From the NCBI GenBank assembly GCA_947460875.1, contig CANHGR010000003.1:1-64000 (forward strand): a DNA stretch of 64,000 nucleotides, read 5' to 3'. Below, one piece after another: positions 37,658 to 46,840 of the stretch. Both the position numbers and the translations under genes were made by a program. Positions within the stretch are counted from its first letter, which is position 1. The number at the start of each line of letters is the position of its first letter. The notes beneath the pieces were generated by a model. That model worked only from the letters and a program-made list of their open reading frames with translations. It was not told where the DNA came from and made no database searches. The DNA is from Sphingobacteriaceae bacterium. GTDB taxonomy: Bacteria > Bacteroidota > Bacteroidia > Sphingobacteriales > Sphingobacteriaceae.

Positions 37658-37790
37658 GTTTTGTCTGTACTTAAAGACTTAAAAGTTAGAACCGGTTTTG
37701 AGTAATGTCGATATTTAATTTTCAGAATCCGGTACCATCGGATGAATTCTATTTTATGTTGATAGATAGGGCAGCATCTCTAAATTTTGC

Positions 37791-37798
37791 TATTTTTG
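37791..37798 (+). promoter_or_regulatory. -7 promoter element TATTTTTG upstream of glnS
   Basis: It matches TAnnTTTG and lies 15 bases before the ATG at 37813. The transcript would start near 37804, so the longer in-frame reading from 37705 would not be in the mRNA. Confidence 0.65.
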
Positions 37799-37812
37799 TC
37801 CCTCTATCAATT

Positions 37813-39483
37813 ATGAGCGAAGAACGATCACTGAATTTCCTAGAAGAAATTATAGAAGAAGATATTCAAAATGGCACACACCAAGGACGTGTATTGACAC
37901 GATTCCCACCTGAGCCAAACGGATATCTTCATATCGGTCATGCGAAGTCTATCTGTTTAAATTTCGGGCTTGCCGAAAAATATAATGGGAAAACAAATCT
38001 TCGGTTTGATGATACAAACCCGGAAACAGAGGAGACAGAATATGTAGAAAGTATCAAGGCCGATTTAAAATGGCTTGGATTTCAATGGGCAGACGAATTA
38101 TATACTTCTGATTACTTCGGCGCGTTATACAACTTTGCGGTAAAACTGGTAGAAAAAGGACTTGCTTACGTAGATGACAGCAGCGCAGAACAAATTGCCG
38201 AACAGAAAGGAACCCCAACTGAACCAGGAAAGCTTTCGCCATATCGAAATCGTAGTATTGCAGAAAATCTAGCTTTATTTCAAGAAATGCGAGATGGAAA
38301 ATATGCTGATGGCGATAAAGTTTTGCGTGCAAAGATCGACATGGCTTCACCAAACATGCATCTGCGCGATCCGCTTATGTATCGCATAAAGCATGAAAAA
38401 CATCATCGTTCTGGCGACCAATGGTGCATTTATCCGATGTATGACTTTGCGCATGGCCAATCTGATTCAATTGAAGAAATTACTCATTCCATTTGCACTC
38501 TCGAGTTTGTGCCTCATCGTCCGCTTTACGACTGGTTCATCGAAAAACTTGACATATTTCCGAGTAAACAGTATGAATTTGCTCGTCTTAATGTTAGTTA
38601 CACCGTTACAAGCAAAAGAAAATTATTGGAGTTGGTGACCAATGGGTTTGTAAGTGGATGGGATGATCCTCGGATGCCGACAATTACCGGGTTACGCCGT
38701 CGCGGTTATACTGCAGCCAGTGTCCGCAATTTCTGCGACCGCATCGGTGTTCAGAAAAGGGAAAATATAATTGACATGAGCCTTCTTGAGTTTTGTATCC
38801 GTGAGGATCTAAACAAAACATCCTGGCGTCGAATGGCGGTTTTGGACCCGATTAAATTGGTAATTACCAATTACACGGAAGGACAAGAAGAAATATTCTA
38901 CGGCGAAAATAATGCAGAAGTCGAAGGCGGAGAAGGATTAAGAGAAATCCCGTTTAGTCGCGAAATTTGGATAGAACGTGAAGATTTCATGGAAAATCCT
39001 TCTAAAAAGTTCTTCCGTCTGGGACCAGGTTTAATGGTGCGTTTAAAGCATGCTTACATTGTCAAATGTGAAGACTTTGTAAAAGACGAAAACGGAGACA
39101 TTACTGAAATTCATTGCACTTATATCAAGGAATCGAAAAGCGGTGAAGACACCAGTGGAATCCATGTAAAAGGAACTATTCACTGGGTTAGTGTACCGCA
39201 CGCTGTAACCACGTCTGTCAACCTATATGATCGACTTTTCAAAGTTGAAGATCCGGGAAATAGCGACCGTGATTTTAAAGAATACATTAATTCAGAGAGT
39301 CTTCAGATAATACCTCAAGCATATATCGAAGCTGATCTCGAACAACCTGAAATTGGCCGGAGCTACCAATTTATAAGAAAAGGTTATTTCTGCCTTGACA
39401 AAGATTCAAAGCCGGACAATTTAATATTTAACCGCACAGTATCATTGAAAGACACTTGGGCCAAGGAAGTGCGCAACGCCTAA
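37813..39483 (+). CDS. glnS: Glutaminyl-tRNA synthetase
   Basis: A 556-residue class I synthetase that charges tRNA-Gln. The HIGH motif is in PPEPNGYLHIGHAKSI, the KMSKS-like loop is VTSKRKL, and a two-barrel anticodon-binding part occupies the C-terminal third (about 340-550). Family-typical NLRFDDTNPE and DWGDPRMPT-like (GWDDPRMPTI) strings are present. The start MSEERSLNFLEE at 37813 is supported by homologous N-termini and by the promoter just upstream. The mRNA leader would be only about 10 nt. It ends 6 bp from the convergent thiE-like gene. Confidence 0.97.
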   Translation: MSEERSLNFLEEIIEEDIQNGTHQGRVLTRFPPEPNGYLHIGHAKSICLNFGLAEKYNGKTNLRFDDTNPETEETEYVESIKADLKWLGFQWADELYTSDYFGALYNFAVKLVEKGLAYVDDSSAEQIAEQKGTPTEPGKLSPYRNRSIAENLALFQEMRDGKYADGDKVLRAKIDMASPNMHLRDPLMYRIKHEKHHRSGDQWCIYPMYDFAHGQSDSIEEITHSICTLEFVPHRPLYDWFIEKLDIFPSKQYEFARLNVSYTVTSKRKLLELVTNGFVSGWDDPRMPTITGLRRRGYTAASVRNFCDRIGVQKRENIIDMSLLEFCIREDLNKTSWRRMAVLDPIKLVITNYTEGQEEIFYGENNAEVEGGEGLREIPFSREIWIEREDFMENPSKKFFRLGPGLMVRLKHAYIVKCEDFVKDENGDITEIHCTYIKESKSGEDTSGIHVKGTIHWVSVPHAVTTSVNLYDRLFKVEDPGNSDRDFKEYINSESLQIIPQAYIEADLEQPEIGRSYQFIRKGYFCLDKDSKPDNLIFNRTVSLKDTWAKEVRNA

Positions 39484-39489
39484 AGGCGA

Positions 39490-40125
39490 TCAAGCAAAAT
39501 ATTTTCTAAATTCCTTAATAGCGCTTTTCGGATCTTCTGCAACGTTAACGGCAGATGATACTGCAATTCCGTAAACACCCTCTTGGTGAAGGGCAGCTGC
39601 GTCTTCGATCTTTATTCCACCAACAGCAAGGATAGGAACTTTGATATTGGCCTGCTCCATCTCAGTTAAAATTGCTCGGTAGCCTTCGATACCAAGCAAA
39701 GGATAATCATTGATCTTGGTTTTAGTGAAAGAGAAAGGACCACAGCCTATATAATCTGCTGCTCCTTCATGCGCAATTCGCTTGATATCTGTAAATGAAA
39801 TTGCAGAAGCACCAAGAGTTTTTTCTTCAGTTATGATACTCCGTATTTTACCCAAATTAGCATCCATATTTTCCATATGGACGCCTTGAGCGTCAACTTT
39901 GTCTAGCAAATGATAATGGTTGGTTATGATCAAAGTAGCGCCCCAATCATCACAGATCATTGCGATCTGATTAATCTCTGAAATTAAATCCTTATCGCTT
40001 TTAGATAAACATCGGTATTGAATCCAGTTGGCTCCGGCTTCGCAAGCAGTCAAAACCTGCTCGGTGTGACTTCTATTCGGCAAGTCCTGGCTAAGATAGT
40101 GGAATCTGGATATAAATTTTTTCAC
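39490..40125 (-). CDS. thiE: ThiE/TenI-family protein (thiamine phosphate synthase-like)
   Basis: A 211-residue TIM barrel of the ThiE/TenI family. ThiE joins the pyrimidine and thiazole phosphates to form thiamine phosphate, whereas TenI is a thiazole tautomerase. Visible landmarks are WIQYRCLSK (ThiE QLRxK site), GVHMENMD (HLGQxD site), GADYIGCGPFSFTKTK and VPILAVGGI. The usual INDR after strand 2 is TNHY here, so the active site is divergent and TenI-like function is possible. The GTG start shares one base with the phosphatase stop (TAGTG), so it is translationally coupled. It is the third gene of a TPP-riboswitch operon. Confidence 0.82.
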   Translation of the reverse strand: MKKFISRFHYLSQDLPNRSHTEQVLTACEAGANWIQYRCLSKSDKDLISEINQIAMICDDWGATLIITNHYHLLDKVDAQGVHMENMDANLGKIRSIITEEKTLGASAISFTDIKRIAHEGAADYIGCGPFSFTKTKINDYPLLGIEGYRAILTEMEQANIKVPILAVGGIKIEDAAALHQEGVYGIAVSSAVNVAEDPKSAIKEFRKYFA

Positions 40126-41756
40126 TATTTAAGAACTTCTACAATAGGTTTTCCGATACTTCCATTAGGCGCTTGAATGTGCAATAAAGCAGCTATTGTG
40201 GGTGAGATGTCGGTCATATTCGTTAGCTTATTTGTTTTACCATGATTAATCCCCCAACCCATAAATAACAGTGGAATGTGTGTGTCATAAGGGTAGAGAG
40301 AACCATGAGTAGTGCCTGTTTGCTGTCCGCTATACCAACCCGGCTTTAGTATGATTTGAACGACCCCGCTACGCTCTGAATTATAGCCATTGACTATCTT
40401 ACTGCGCAATTCGTCTGGAAGAATAACGTTGTTGATGGCTTTTAAATCAAAAACACCGGCGATACCCGGCTTTCCTTGTAGAAAGTTGACAACGTCTTTG
40501 CGGATACTTTCTTCGTTTAAATTGTTTGTTGCTATAATCCTGTTATTAAGGCTTGCTTGTAAATTACTGAAACTAACTACCAGTCTCGCAGCATTATATT
40601 TTCCTTGAAGCATTGCGTTCAGCTCTTGCAACAGCTGTCCGCTTTGCCAAAGTCCGGCAGGTAGCTTATTGTCTTTCATGAAATTCACATTGTGCGCTGC
40701 ACCGTGATCTGCGGTCAGGAAGACCGTGTAATTACCTTTGCCGGTGGTCTTGTCGAGGAATGTGAAGAAGTCTGCCAACTCGTTATCAAGTCGTAGATAA
40801 GTATCTTCAATCTCGATCGAATTTGGTGCATATTGGTGCCCGATATAGTCTGGCGATGAAAGGCTTACTGCCAGAAAATCCGTAAAACCTGATTTGCCTA
40901 ATCCTTCATTTTCAATTGCCGCCTTTGCCATGTCAAAGGTAAAAGTATTCCCATAAGGTGTGTTTTGAACACTTGCCAGACGTGCGGCAGAAGTTTTTAC
41001 CGGGAAAGTTGGCGTTGTAGCACCACTAAATAACCCCTCATATGGGTTGTTGTCTGGCAAACTTTGCGTGTAAGTTGAAATAGGATATAAAGTGTTCCAT
41101 TCCTGTTTCAAATATTGCTCAACTAACTTTTGATCGTTTAATCTCTTTACCCAGTCCGGAAGTTCGTTCATGTAATAAGTGCTTGTAATCCAGTTACCCG
41201 TTGGATCATCAAACCAATATGCTGCGTTGCCGGTATGTCCTGCCGGAAGGATCGACCCCCTATCTTTTAGCGCAATTCCTATTACTTTGGATCTAAAGTT
41301 AGTTGCTAATCTTAGTTCGTCAGTAATGGTACTTACCCATAAATTTTTGGGCGACATTTCGCCTTCGCGCGAAGTGCTTCCCACAGTCTTTACTGTTGTA
41401 TCCGTTGTACAGTACATCGACTCTCCGGTGGCTTGAATGATAAAATCATTTCCGGCGATTCCATGTATCGATGGAACAGATCCCGTGTACACAGTACTAT
41501 GGCCAATTGCGGTAACTGTTGCAGCATAATCTATATTAGTGTTCTCTGCTGTGAATCCTTCATTTAACATTCTCTTAAAGCCTCCCCCCTGATACCTATC
41601 AAAGTAGCGATACAAAAAATCCCATCGCATCTGATCGACCATGATTCCAACGACAAGTTTAGGACGAGGGACCGTATTATTGGCCTGATTATTTTGTGCG
41701 GAAGCGACCAAAGCAACTAATGTCAGCCCCAACACAGCAACAAGTCTGAATTTCAT
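40125..41756 (-). CDS. PafA-like secreted alkaline phosphatase
   Basis: A 543-residue exported phosphomonoesterase of the PafA branch of the alkaline phosphatase superfamily. A signal peptide (MKFRLVAVLGLTLVALVASAQ) is followed by the metal Asp in GIMVDQMRWD, the nucleophile Thr in YAATVTAIGHSTVYTG, the phosphate-contacting Asn in GIAGND, the K-x-R pair in ALKDRGSILPAGH, metal ligands DYIGH and TADHG, and a final His in TTHGSLYP. All expected catalytic positions are present. PafA enzymes hydrolyse a wide range of phosphomonoesters. Here the gene lies between a TPP-controlled TonB receptor and a ThiE-like gene, which suggests phosphorylated thiamine as a relevant substrate. An upstream in-frame ATG at 41786 is less likely. 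Confidence 0.92.
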   Translation of the reverse strand: MKFRLVAVLGLTLVALVASAQNNQANNTVPRPKLVVGIMVDQMRWDFLYRYFDRYQGGGFKRMLNEGFTAENTNIDYAATVTAIGHSTVYTGSVPSIHGIAGNDFIIQATGESMYCTTDTTVKTVGSTSREGEMSPKNLWVSTITDELRLATNFRSKVIGIALKDRGSILPAGHTGNAAYWFDDPTGNWITSTYYMNELPDWVKRLNDQKLVEQYLKQEWNTLYPISTYTQSLPDNNPYEGLFSGATTPTFPVKTSAARLASVQNTPYGNTFTFDMAKAAIENEGLGKSGFTDFLAVSLSSPDYIGHQYAPNSIEIEDTYLRLDNELADFFTFLDKTTGKGNYTVFLTADHGAAHNVNFMKDNKLPAGLWQSGQLLQELNAMLQGKYNAARLVVSFSNLQASLNNRIIATNNLNEESIRKDVVNFLQGKPGIAGVFDLKAINNVILPDELRSKIVNGYNSERSGVVQIILKPGWYSGQQTGTTHGSLYPYDTHIPLLFMGWGINHGKTNKLTNMTDISPTIAALLHIQAPNGSIGKPIVEVLK

Positions 41757-41857
41757 ATATTTTATTTTTTGCAAATATCTAAACAATTTATAACTGAAAC
41801 GTTATGCTAATATTAAGACATTGTTCTAAAATAGCATTTTTCGGTTGAAGAACTGCC

Positions 41858-44221
41858 CTAAAACTTCAAGCTCATTGACAATAAAAAGTTGCGTGATGCC
41901 TGTGGAAAGTAAAAGTTCTCAGTAGTAACTGTGCCTAAGTAGTTATAACTAAATGTATATCCATTTGTCTCATAAAGCTCGTTGAGTACATTATTTACTA
42001 GTAATGTCATGGCAACATTGTCAATTCTCCCAATAGACGTTTGATAACGCAGTCTAACATCATTTGCAAAAAAGCTATTGATGGTCCGTGCGCTGTTGGA
42101 AGTATTATCAAGATATTGCCTACTTACGTATTTAGTCAAAAACGCCAATTCTACCCGTTTAATGGTCCTAAACGTAAATTCTGAAGACCCAACAAACGAG
42201 GGAGAGAATGCAATGTTAGTATTCTTAAAGTTATTTACGATCTGGCCACCGTTATCGTAATCATCTACAAATTCAGTGAAATTCTCCACTTTATTAGTGC
42301 TCAGTGCTGCGGTTGCATTCCACGCGATATTGTTGGCAAACTGCCATCTGGCATCTAGTTCAACACCAACTCGGTAACTTTCAGGAACATTTTGCCGGAT
42401 ATATTCCCCCACATCGTTGATCTTTCCCGTCAACACAAGCTGATCCTTGTAAAACATTCCGTAACCATTTATTCCTGCACTAAAGGCGTTGCCGTTTAGC
42501 CGATAACCAAGTTCGATGTTGTTCAGCCTTTCTGATTTCGGTTGCTCCACTCCGGCATTTATAAAATCATCTCGATTTGGCTCCTTATTGCCTACAGCAA
42601 AGGAAACATATGCATTCTGATTGGATTTAATGTGGTAACTCAATCCCGCCTTCGGATTAAAAAAGCCTATTTTATCAGTAAAGTCTAATGTATTACGGTT
42701 TTTATCAGTTCCTGTAATGGAATAATTCAGATTTCGATATTGCAAGTCTCCGGAAAGTGTCAAAGCGCCTAGCTGATAATTTGCTTTCGCGAAAACGTTA
42801 AAATCCGTTTTAAATCCATTACCATCATAATAGCGCTGCCTGATTTTACTTGTTGAAGCGAACTCGGCCCATATTACTTCGCCGAAATGATCTCCATCGT
42901 ACTCATTGTAGGCTCCACCAAGTGTAAAATTTAACTCCGACATAGGAAGATAGTTTAATGAATAGGTGAGACCATAAAAATCGTTGTTTAGCCATCTCCG
43001 TCTTATTACATCGCTTTCACTGATGGTTGCTCCACCAAGCACAACCGCGGTAATTCCGTATCCGGATAAGCTAGCATCTTCACGATACTCTTCGTAAAAG
43101 CCGCGTCCATAAGTGTAGTGTAAAGCTGTATTTAGATTCAGCTTTGAAGAGAAAGAATGGGAATACAATAGCTGATAATGATCCTGACTGTAGTTATCGG
43201 TTTGATCATCGTATTCAAAACCGTTAAAGCGACGATTTGTCGATAGCAATGCTTCTGGAACACCATTCCAAGCTTGATAAGTCTCTTCAGTTCCTGAGAA
43301 AACATTAATACGAAGCAGGTCATTTTTACCATAGAAGGCTCCACTTAAAAAGTAAGATTTTAGATTTGAACTTGCTCTATCGATGTATCCATTAGACTTT
43401 ATCCGGGATAAGCGTCCGTCAAAATTCCATTTGTTTTTGATCAAACCGGTTCCAACACTTACCGTATTTTTCCATGTCTCAAAAGAGCCATAGCTATTAT
43501 TTATTTCAGTGTATGTAGAGTCTTTCCTTGTATTAGTCTGCATATTAATACTCGCGCCAAATGCCCCTGCCCCATTGGTTGAAGTGCCTACACCTCGCTG
43601 GATTTGAATATTATCTACAGATGAGGCAAAGTCTGGAATGTTAACTAAAAAAGACCCCTGACTTTCTGAATCATTATATGGAATGCCATTGATGGTTAAA
43701 TTAATTCGGGTAGGATCGCTTCCGCGGATGCGAATTCCAGTATAACCAACACCGGCGCCTGCATCAGAACTTACTACAGCAGAAGGAGTTTGATTTAAAA
43801 GATAGGGTAGATCTTGTCCAAGATTATTCTTTTCAAGCTCCTCTTTTTTAAGATTTCGAAATGTGGTCGCAGAATTATCATCTGCACGCAGGGCACTAAC
43901 TATTACTTCGTCTGTTAAAAAATTACTTCGCTCTAATTCTAGCTCAAGGACAACGTCACTAGCTAGCGAAATCTTCTGCTCTTTTGTAGTAAATCCCACA
44001 TAATTAAACCGGATAGTGTAATCGCCCGGACGTAAATTTCCAATTAAAAAATTGCCCGAATTATTTGTTTGAGTTGCAATAACGCTGTTGGCAAGTTCAA
44101 TCGAAGCCCCTGGCAGTCCCCGCCCTTTATTGTCTGAAATTTTGCCGGAAATAGAAAATTGTGCAAATGCCAAGACAGGCAAAAGCGTTGCCACAAGGGC
44201 AATTAATCGATGTTTTTTCAT
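41858..44221 (-). CDS. TPP-riboswitch-controlled TonB-dependent receptor
   Basis: A 787-residue outer-membrane receptor. Parts in order: signal peptide (LIALVATLLPVLAFAQ); carboxypeptidase-regulatory-like beta domain at about 22-100 (ISGKISDNKGRGLPGASIEL); plug at about 115-225 (DLPYLLNQTPSAVVSS, GIRIRGSDPTRINLTINGIPYND); and a 22-strand-type barrel ending in phenylalanine (LLSMSLKF). A TPP riboswitch ends about 54 bases before its ATG, so thiamine or a phosphorylated or precursor form is the likely ligand. Receptors with this control are known in Bacteroidota and are thought to bring in thiamine compounds. No other uptake genes follow. A phosphatase and a ThiE-like gene do. Confidence 0.92.
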   Translation of the reverse strand: MKKHRLIALVATLLPVLAFAQFSISGKISDNKGRGLPGASIELANSVIATQTNNSGNFLIGNLRPGDYTIRFNYVGFTTKEQKISLASDVVLELELERSNFLTDEVIVSALRADDNSATTFRNLKKEELEKNNLGQDLPYLLNQTPSAVVSSDAGAGVGYTGIRIRGSDPTRINLTINGIPYNDSESQGSFLVNIPDFASSVDNIQIQRGVGTSTNGAGAFGASINMQTNTRKDSTYTEINNSYGSFETWKNTVSVGTGLIKNKWNFDGRLSRIKSNGYIDRASSNLKSYFLSGAFYGKNDLLRINVFSGTEETYQAWNGVPEALLSTNRRFNGFEYDDQTDNYSQDHYQLLYSHSFSSKLNLNTALHYTYGRGFYEEYREDASLSGYGITAVVLGGATISESDVIRRRWLNNDFYGLTYSLNYLPMSELNFTLGGAYNEYDGDHFGEVIWAEFASTSKIRQRYYDGNGFKTDFNVFAKANYQLGALTLSGDLQYRNLNYSITGTDKNRNTLDFTDKIGFFNPKAGLSYHIKSNQNAYVSFAVGNKEPNRDDFINAGVEQPKSERLNNIELGYRLNGNAFSAGINGYGMFYKDQLVLTGKINDVGEYIRQNVPESYRVGVELDARWQFANNIAWNATAALSTNKVENFTEFVDDYDNGGQIVNNFKNTNIAFSPSFVGSSEFTFRTIKRVELAFLTKYVSRQYLDNTSNSARTINSFFANDVRLRYQTSIGRIDNVAMTLLVNNVLNELYETNGYTFSYNYLGTVTTENFYFPQASRNFLLSMSLKF

Positions 44222-44274
44222 GTAACAACTATTTTTTAGTTAAATTATCTGCATCGGGGTACGTGCAGCTTACG

Positions 44275-44491
44275 TTAACTTACCTCCCTACGCCGGCATT
44301 ATCCGGATCAGGTGCTTAGTAAAGTTATAAGTTATTAATTTGTAGGCTATAAGTGGGCAAACGCCCAGACGTATAACTTAAAACGTATAAATAAAACTTC
44401 CTAATGGGTATAATCTCAGCCCGTCTTTGTGTTTGAATTAAGCTGCTTAGGTAGCATGCGGCTTTATTTCACAAACAAGGCACCCCTTAAT
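44275..44491 (-). ncRNA. TPP (THI-box) riboswitch
   Basis: Read on the minus strand: GGGGTGCC at 44486-44479, a P3 helix with TTGTTTGTG pairing to CACAAA, then GGGCTGAGATTATACCC, an extended variable P3a/P4-side region of about 100 nt, and the strongly conserved CACCTGATCCGGATAATGC and CGGCGTAGGGA. Flanking TTAA/TTAA can close P1. The conserved CTGAGA and GATAATGC cores are intact, so TPP binding is expected. A CTGCA/TGCAG hairpin lies between the aptamer and the ATG and may be the expression platform. Confidence 0.95.
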
Positions 44492-44495
44492 GGCA

Positions 44496-44503
44496 CAAAG
44501 ATA
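44496..44503 (-). promoter_or_regulatory. -7 promoter element TATCTTTG of the TPP-riboswitch operon
   Basis: A perfect TAnnTTTG on the minus strand, directly before the riboswitch 5' end. Transcription would start near 44490, at the first nucleotides of the aptamer. Confidence 0.7.
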
Positions 44504-44594
44504 GCGTTATTGAGATTAAGTTTGCAAATCATATTGAAGGAATGCCTTTTCGAAAGGTTGCAGATGTATGCATCTTACATTCCCTCAAAAATCT

Positions 44595-44602
44595 TACTTT
44601 TG
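44595..44602 (+). promoter_or_regulatory. -7 promoter element TACTTTTG upstream of aspS
   Basis: A perfect TAnnTTTG, 20 bases before the ATG at 44622. It excludes the upstream in-frame ATG at 44568 as the normal start. Confidence 0.7.
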
Positions 44603-44621
44603 CGCTTCTAACAAAAAATCT

Positions 44622-46367
44622 ATGCACAGAACACATACTTGCGGAGAACTAACTTTGGCCGATCTTGGAAAGGAAGTTATATTATCGGGATGGGTACAAA
44701 AGTCGCGCGATCTGGGTGCGATGACCTTTATTGATATTCGCGACAGGTACGGCATCACCCAATTAGTGTTCAATGCAGATGACTCGGCGAACGCCGCCGC
44801 CCTAGCCGAACTGGGTCGTGAATATGTAATCAAAGCCACGGGGAGTGTTGTCGAACGCTCAAATAAAAATGCTAAAATCCCCACAGGGGAAATAGAAATA
44901 AAGGTTTCAAAACTTGAAATACTCAACGCTGCAAAGCTTCCGCCTTTCATGATTGAAGATGAAACAGATGGTGGCGACGACGTCAGGATGAAGTACCGAT
45001 ACCTTGATCTGCGGAGAAATCCGGTACGTAGTAACCTCGTTTTACGCCACAAGATGGCTCAGGAAGTTCGCAAGTACCTAGACGGGCTCAATTTCATTGA
45101 AGTAGAAACGCCTGTCCTGATCAAATCTACTCCCGAAGGCGCACGAGATTTCGTGGTTCCAAGCAGGATGAATCCCGGTGAGTTTTATGCCTTACCACAA
45201 TCTCCTCAAACATTTAAGCAATTACTGATGGTATCCGGCTTCGATCGCTATTTTCAGATTGTAAAATGCTTTCGCGATGAAGATTTACGTGCCGACCGTC
45301 AACCTGAGTTTACGCAAATCGATTGCGAAATGTCTTTCATCGAGCAAGAAGATATTCTCAATGTTTTTGAGGGTTTGATACGCAGTTTGTTTAGAAATGT
45401 TAAAGGCGTCGATCTAATCGAAGTTCCGCGAATGACCTATGCTGATGCGATGAGCCGATACGGTTCGGATAAACCGGATACAAGATTCGGAATGGAATTT
45501 GTAAGCCTTGAAGGAGACCTTGTAAAAGGCAAAGGGTTCCCTGTGTTTGACAATGCCGAATTAGTGATCGGCATTAATGCAAAGGGCTGTGCAGAATATA
45601 CCCGTAAACAATTAGATGAACTAACCGATTTTATAAAACGACCTCAAATTGGAGCAACTGGACTGATTTATTTCCGTCATAGCACTGATGGTACATTAAA
45701 ATCTTCTGTCGATAAGTTCTATCATGAAGATGATCTAAAAAAATGGTCAACCGCTTTTAATTCAGCGCCTGGAGATTTGATCCTGATCATGGCAGGAAAG
45801 ACGGAAAAAGTGCAAAAACAATTGAGCGAACTGCGCCTGGAAATGGGCAACAGATTAGGATTACGCGATAAAAATAAATTCTCGCCTCTCTGGGTTCTTG
45901 ATTTTCCATTGCTAGAATGGGATGAAGATAGCCAGCGTTACCACGCGATGCACCACCCCTTCACTTCGCCTAAGCCAGAAGACATTGCACTTTTAGATTC
46001 GAAACCCGGTGAAGTTCGCGCCAATGCCTATGATATGGTAATCAATGGCACTGAAATAGGCGGCGGCTCCATTCGTATCCACGACCGCACTCTGCAATCG
46101 TTGATGTTCAAGCATCTTGGATTCTCGCCGGAAGAGGCCCAAAAACAGTTTGGCTTCCTTCTAGATGCCTTTGAATTTGGTGCGCCACCACATGGTGGCA
46201 TTGCATTTGGATTCGACCGTCTGGTTTCCATCTTTGCCGGTTTAGATTCGATTCGTGATGTAATCGCATTTCCGAAAAATAATTCGGGAAGAGATGTGAT
46301 GATCGATTCTCCTTCAACAATTTCAGATGAGCAATTGAAAGAGTTAACTATTCGGACAACGGTTTAG
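44622..46367 (+). CDS. aspS: Aspartyl-tRNA synthetase
   Basis: A 581-residue bacterial-type class II synthetase that charges tRNA-Asp. An OB-fold anticodon-binding domain (1-110, [21 protein letters not shown]) is followed by motif 2 ([21 protein letters not shown] region), the bacterial GAD insertion at about 300-400, and motif 3 ([16 protein letters not shown]). The start [10 protein letters not shown] is set by the promoter at 44595-44602. It ends 18 bp from the convergent ssb gene, so both need termination in a very short space. Confidence 0.97.
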   Translation: MHRTHTCGELTLADLGKEVILSGWVQKSRDLGAMTFIDIRDRYGITQLVFNADDSANAAALAELGREYVIKATGSVVERSNKNAKIPTGEIEIKVSKLEILNAAKLPPFMIEDETDGGDDVRMKYRYLDLRRNPVRSNLVLRHKMAQEVRKYLDGLNFIEVETPVLIKSTPEGARDFVVPSRMNPGEFYALPQSPQTFKQLLMVSGFDRYFQIVKCFRDEDLRADRQPEFTQIDCEMSFIEQEDILNVFEGLIRSLFRNVKGVDLIEVPRMTYADAMSRYGSDKPDTRFGMEFVSLEGDLVKGKGFPVFDNAELVIGINAKGCAEYTRKQLDELTDFIKRPQIGATGLIYFRHSTDGTLKSSVDKFYHEDDLKKWSTAFNSAPGDLILIMAGKTEKVQKQLSELRLEMGNRLGLRDKNKFSPLWVLDFPLLEWDEDSQRYHAMHHPFTSPKPEDIALLDSKPGEVRANAYDMVINGTEIGGGSIRIHDRTLQSLMFKHLGFSPEEAQKQFGFLLDAFEFGAPPHGGIAFGFDRLVSIFAGLDSIRDVIAFPKNNSGRDVMIDSPSTISDEQLKELTIRTTV

Positions 46368-46385
46368 ACTCTTATTCGGAGATTT

Positions 46386-46817
46386 TTAAAACGGCAAATC
46401 ATCCTGGTCATCTGCACTCAGACCAACCTTATCTTCTTGTTTTACGACATTTTGAGCTGGCGCGTTAGAACTTCCCTCATCTGAGTCTTCTTTTTTGCCT
46501 AGCATCGTAAAATTTTCTGCGACAACTTCGGTAGAATATCTCTTGATCCCTTCTTTATCTTCAAAGCTTCGGGTACGCAGTTTTCCTTCGATATAAACAA
46601 GTTTTCCTTTTTTGAGATACTTGGCACCGACGTCAGCTAAGCCTCTCCACATCACGATGTTATGCCACTCTGTCTGTTCGATCTTCCGGCCATCTTTGGT
46701 ATAAGTCTCTGATGTAGCCAGCGGAAAGCTAGTAACCGATACCCCACCATCAAGGTGTCGTATTTCGGGGTCTTTCCCTAAATGTCCTACCAGAATTACC
46801 TTATTTACACCCGACAT
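46386..46817 (-). CDS. ssb: Single-stranded DNA-binding protein
   Basis: A 143-residue SSB. An OB fold at about 1-108 (VNKVILVGHLGKDPEIRHLDGG, TEWHNIVMWRGLADVGAKYLKKG) is followed by an acidic tail ending DDQDDLPF, the conserved tip that binds partner proteins. It coats single-stranded DNA in replication, repair and recombination. It lies 23 bp downstream of mutY on the same strand and probably shares its transcript. Confidence 0.96.
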   Translation of the reverse strand: MSGVNKVILVGHLGKDPEIRHLDGGVSVTSFPLATSETYTKDGRKIEQTEWHNIVMWRGLADVGAKYLKKGKLVYIEGKLRTRSFEDKEGIKRYSTEVVAENFTMLGKKEDSDEGSSNAPAQNVVKQEDKVGLSADDQDDLPF

Positions 46818-46840
46818 ATAACAAGTATTTAACGTTCAAT

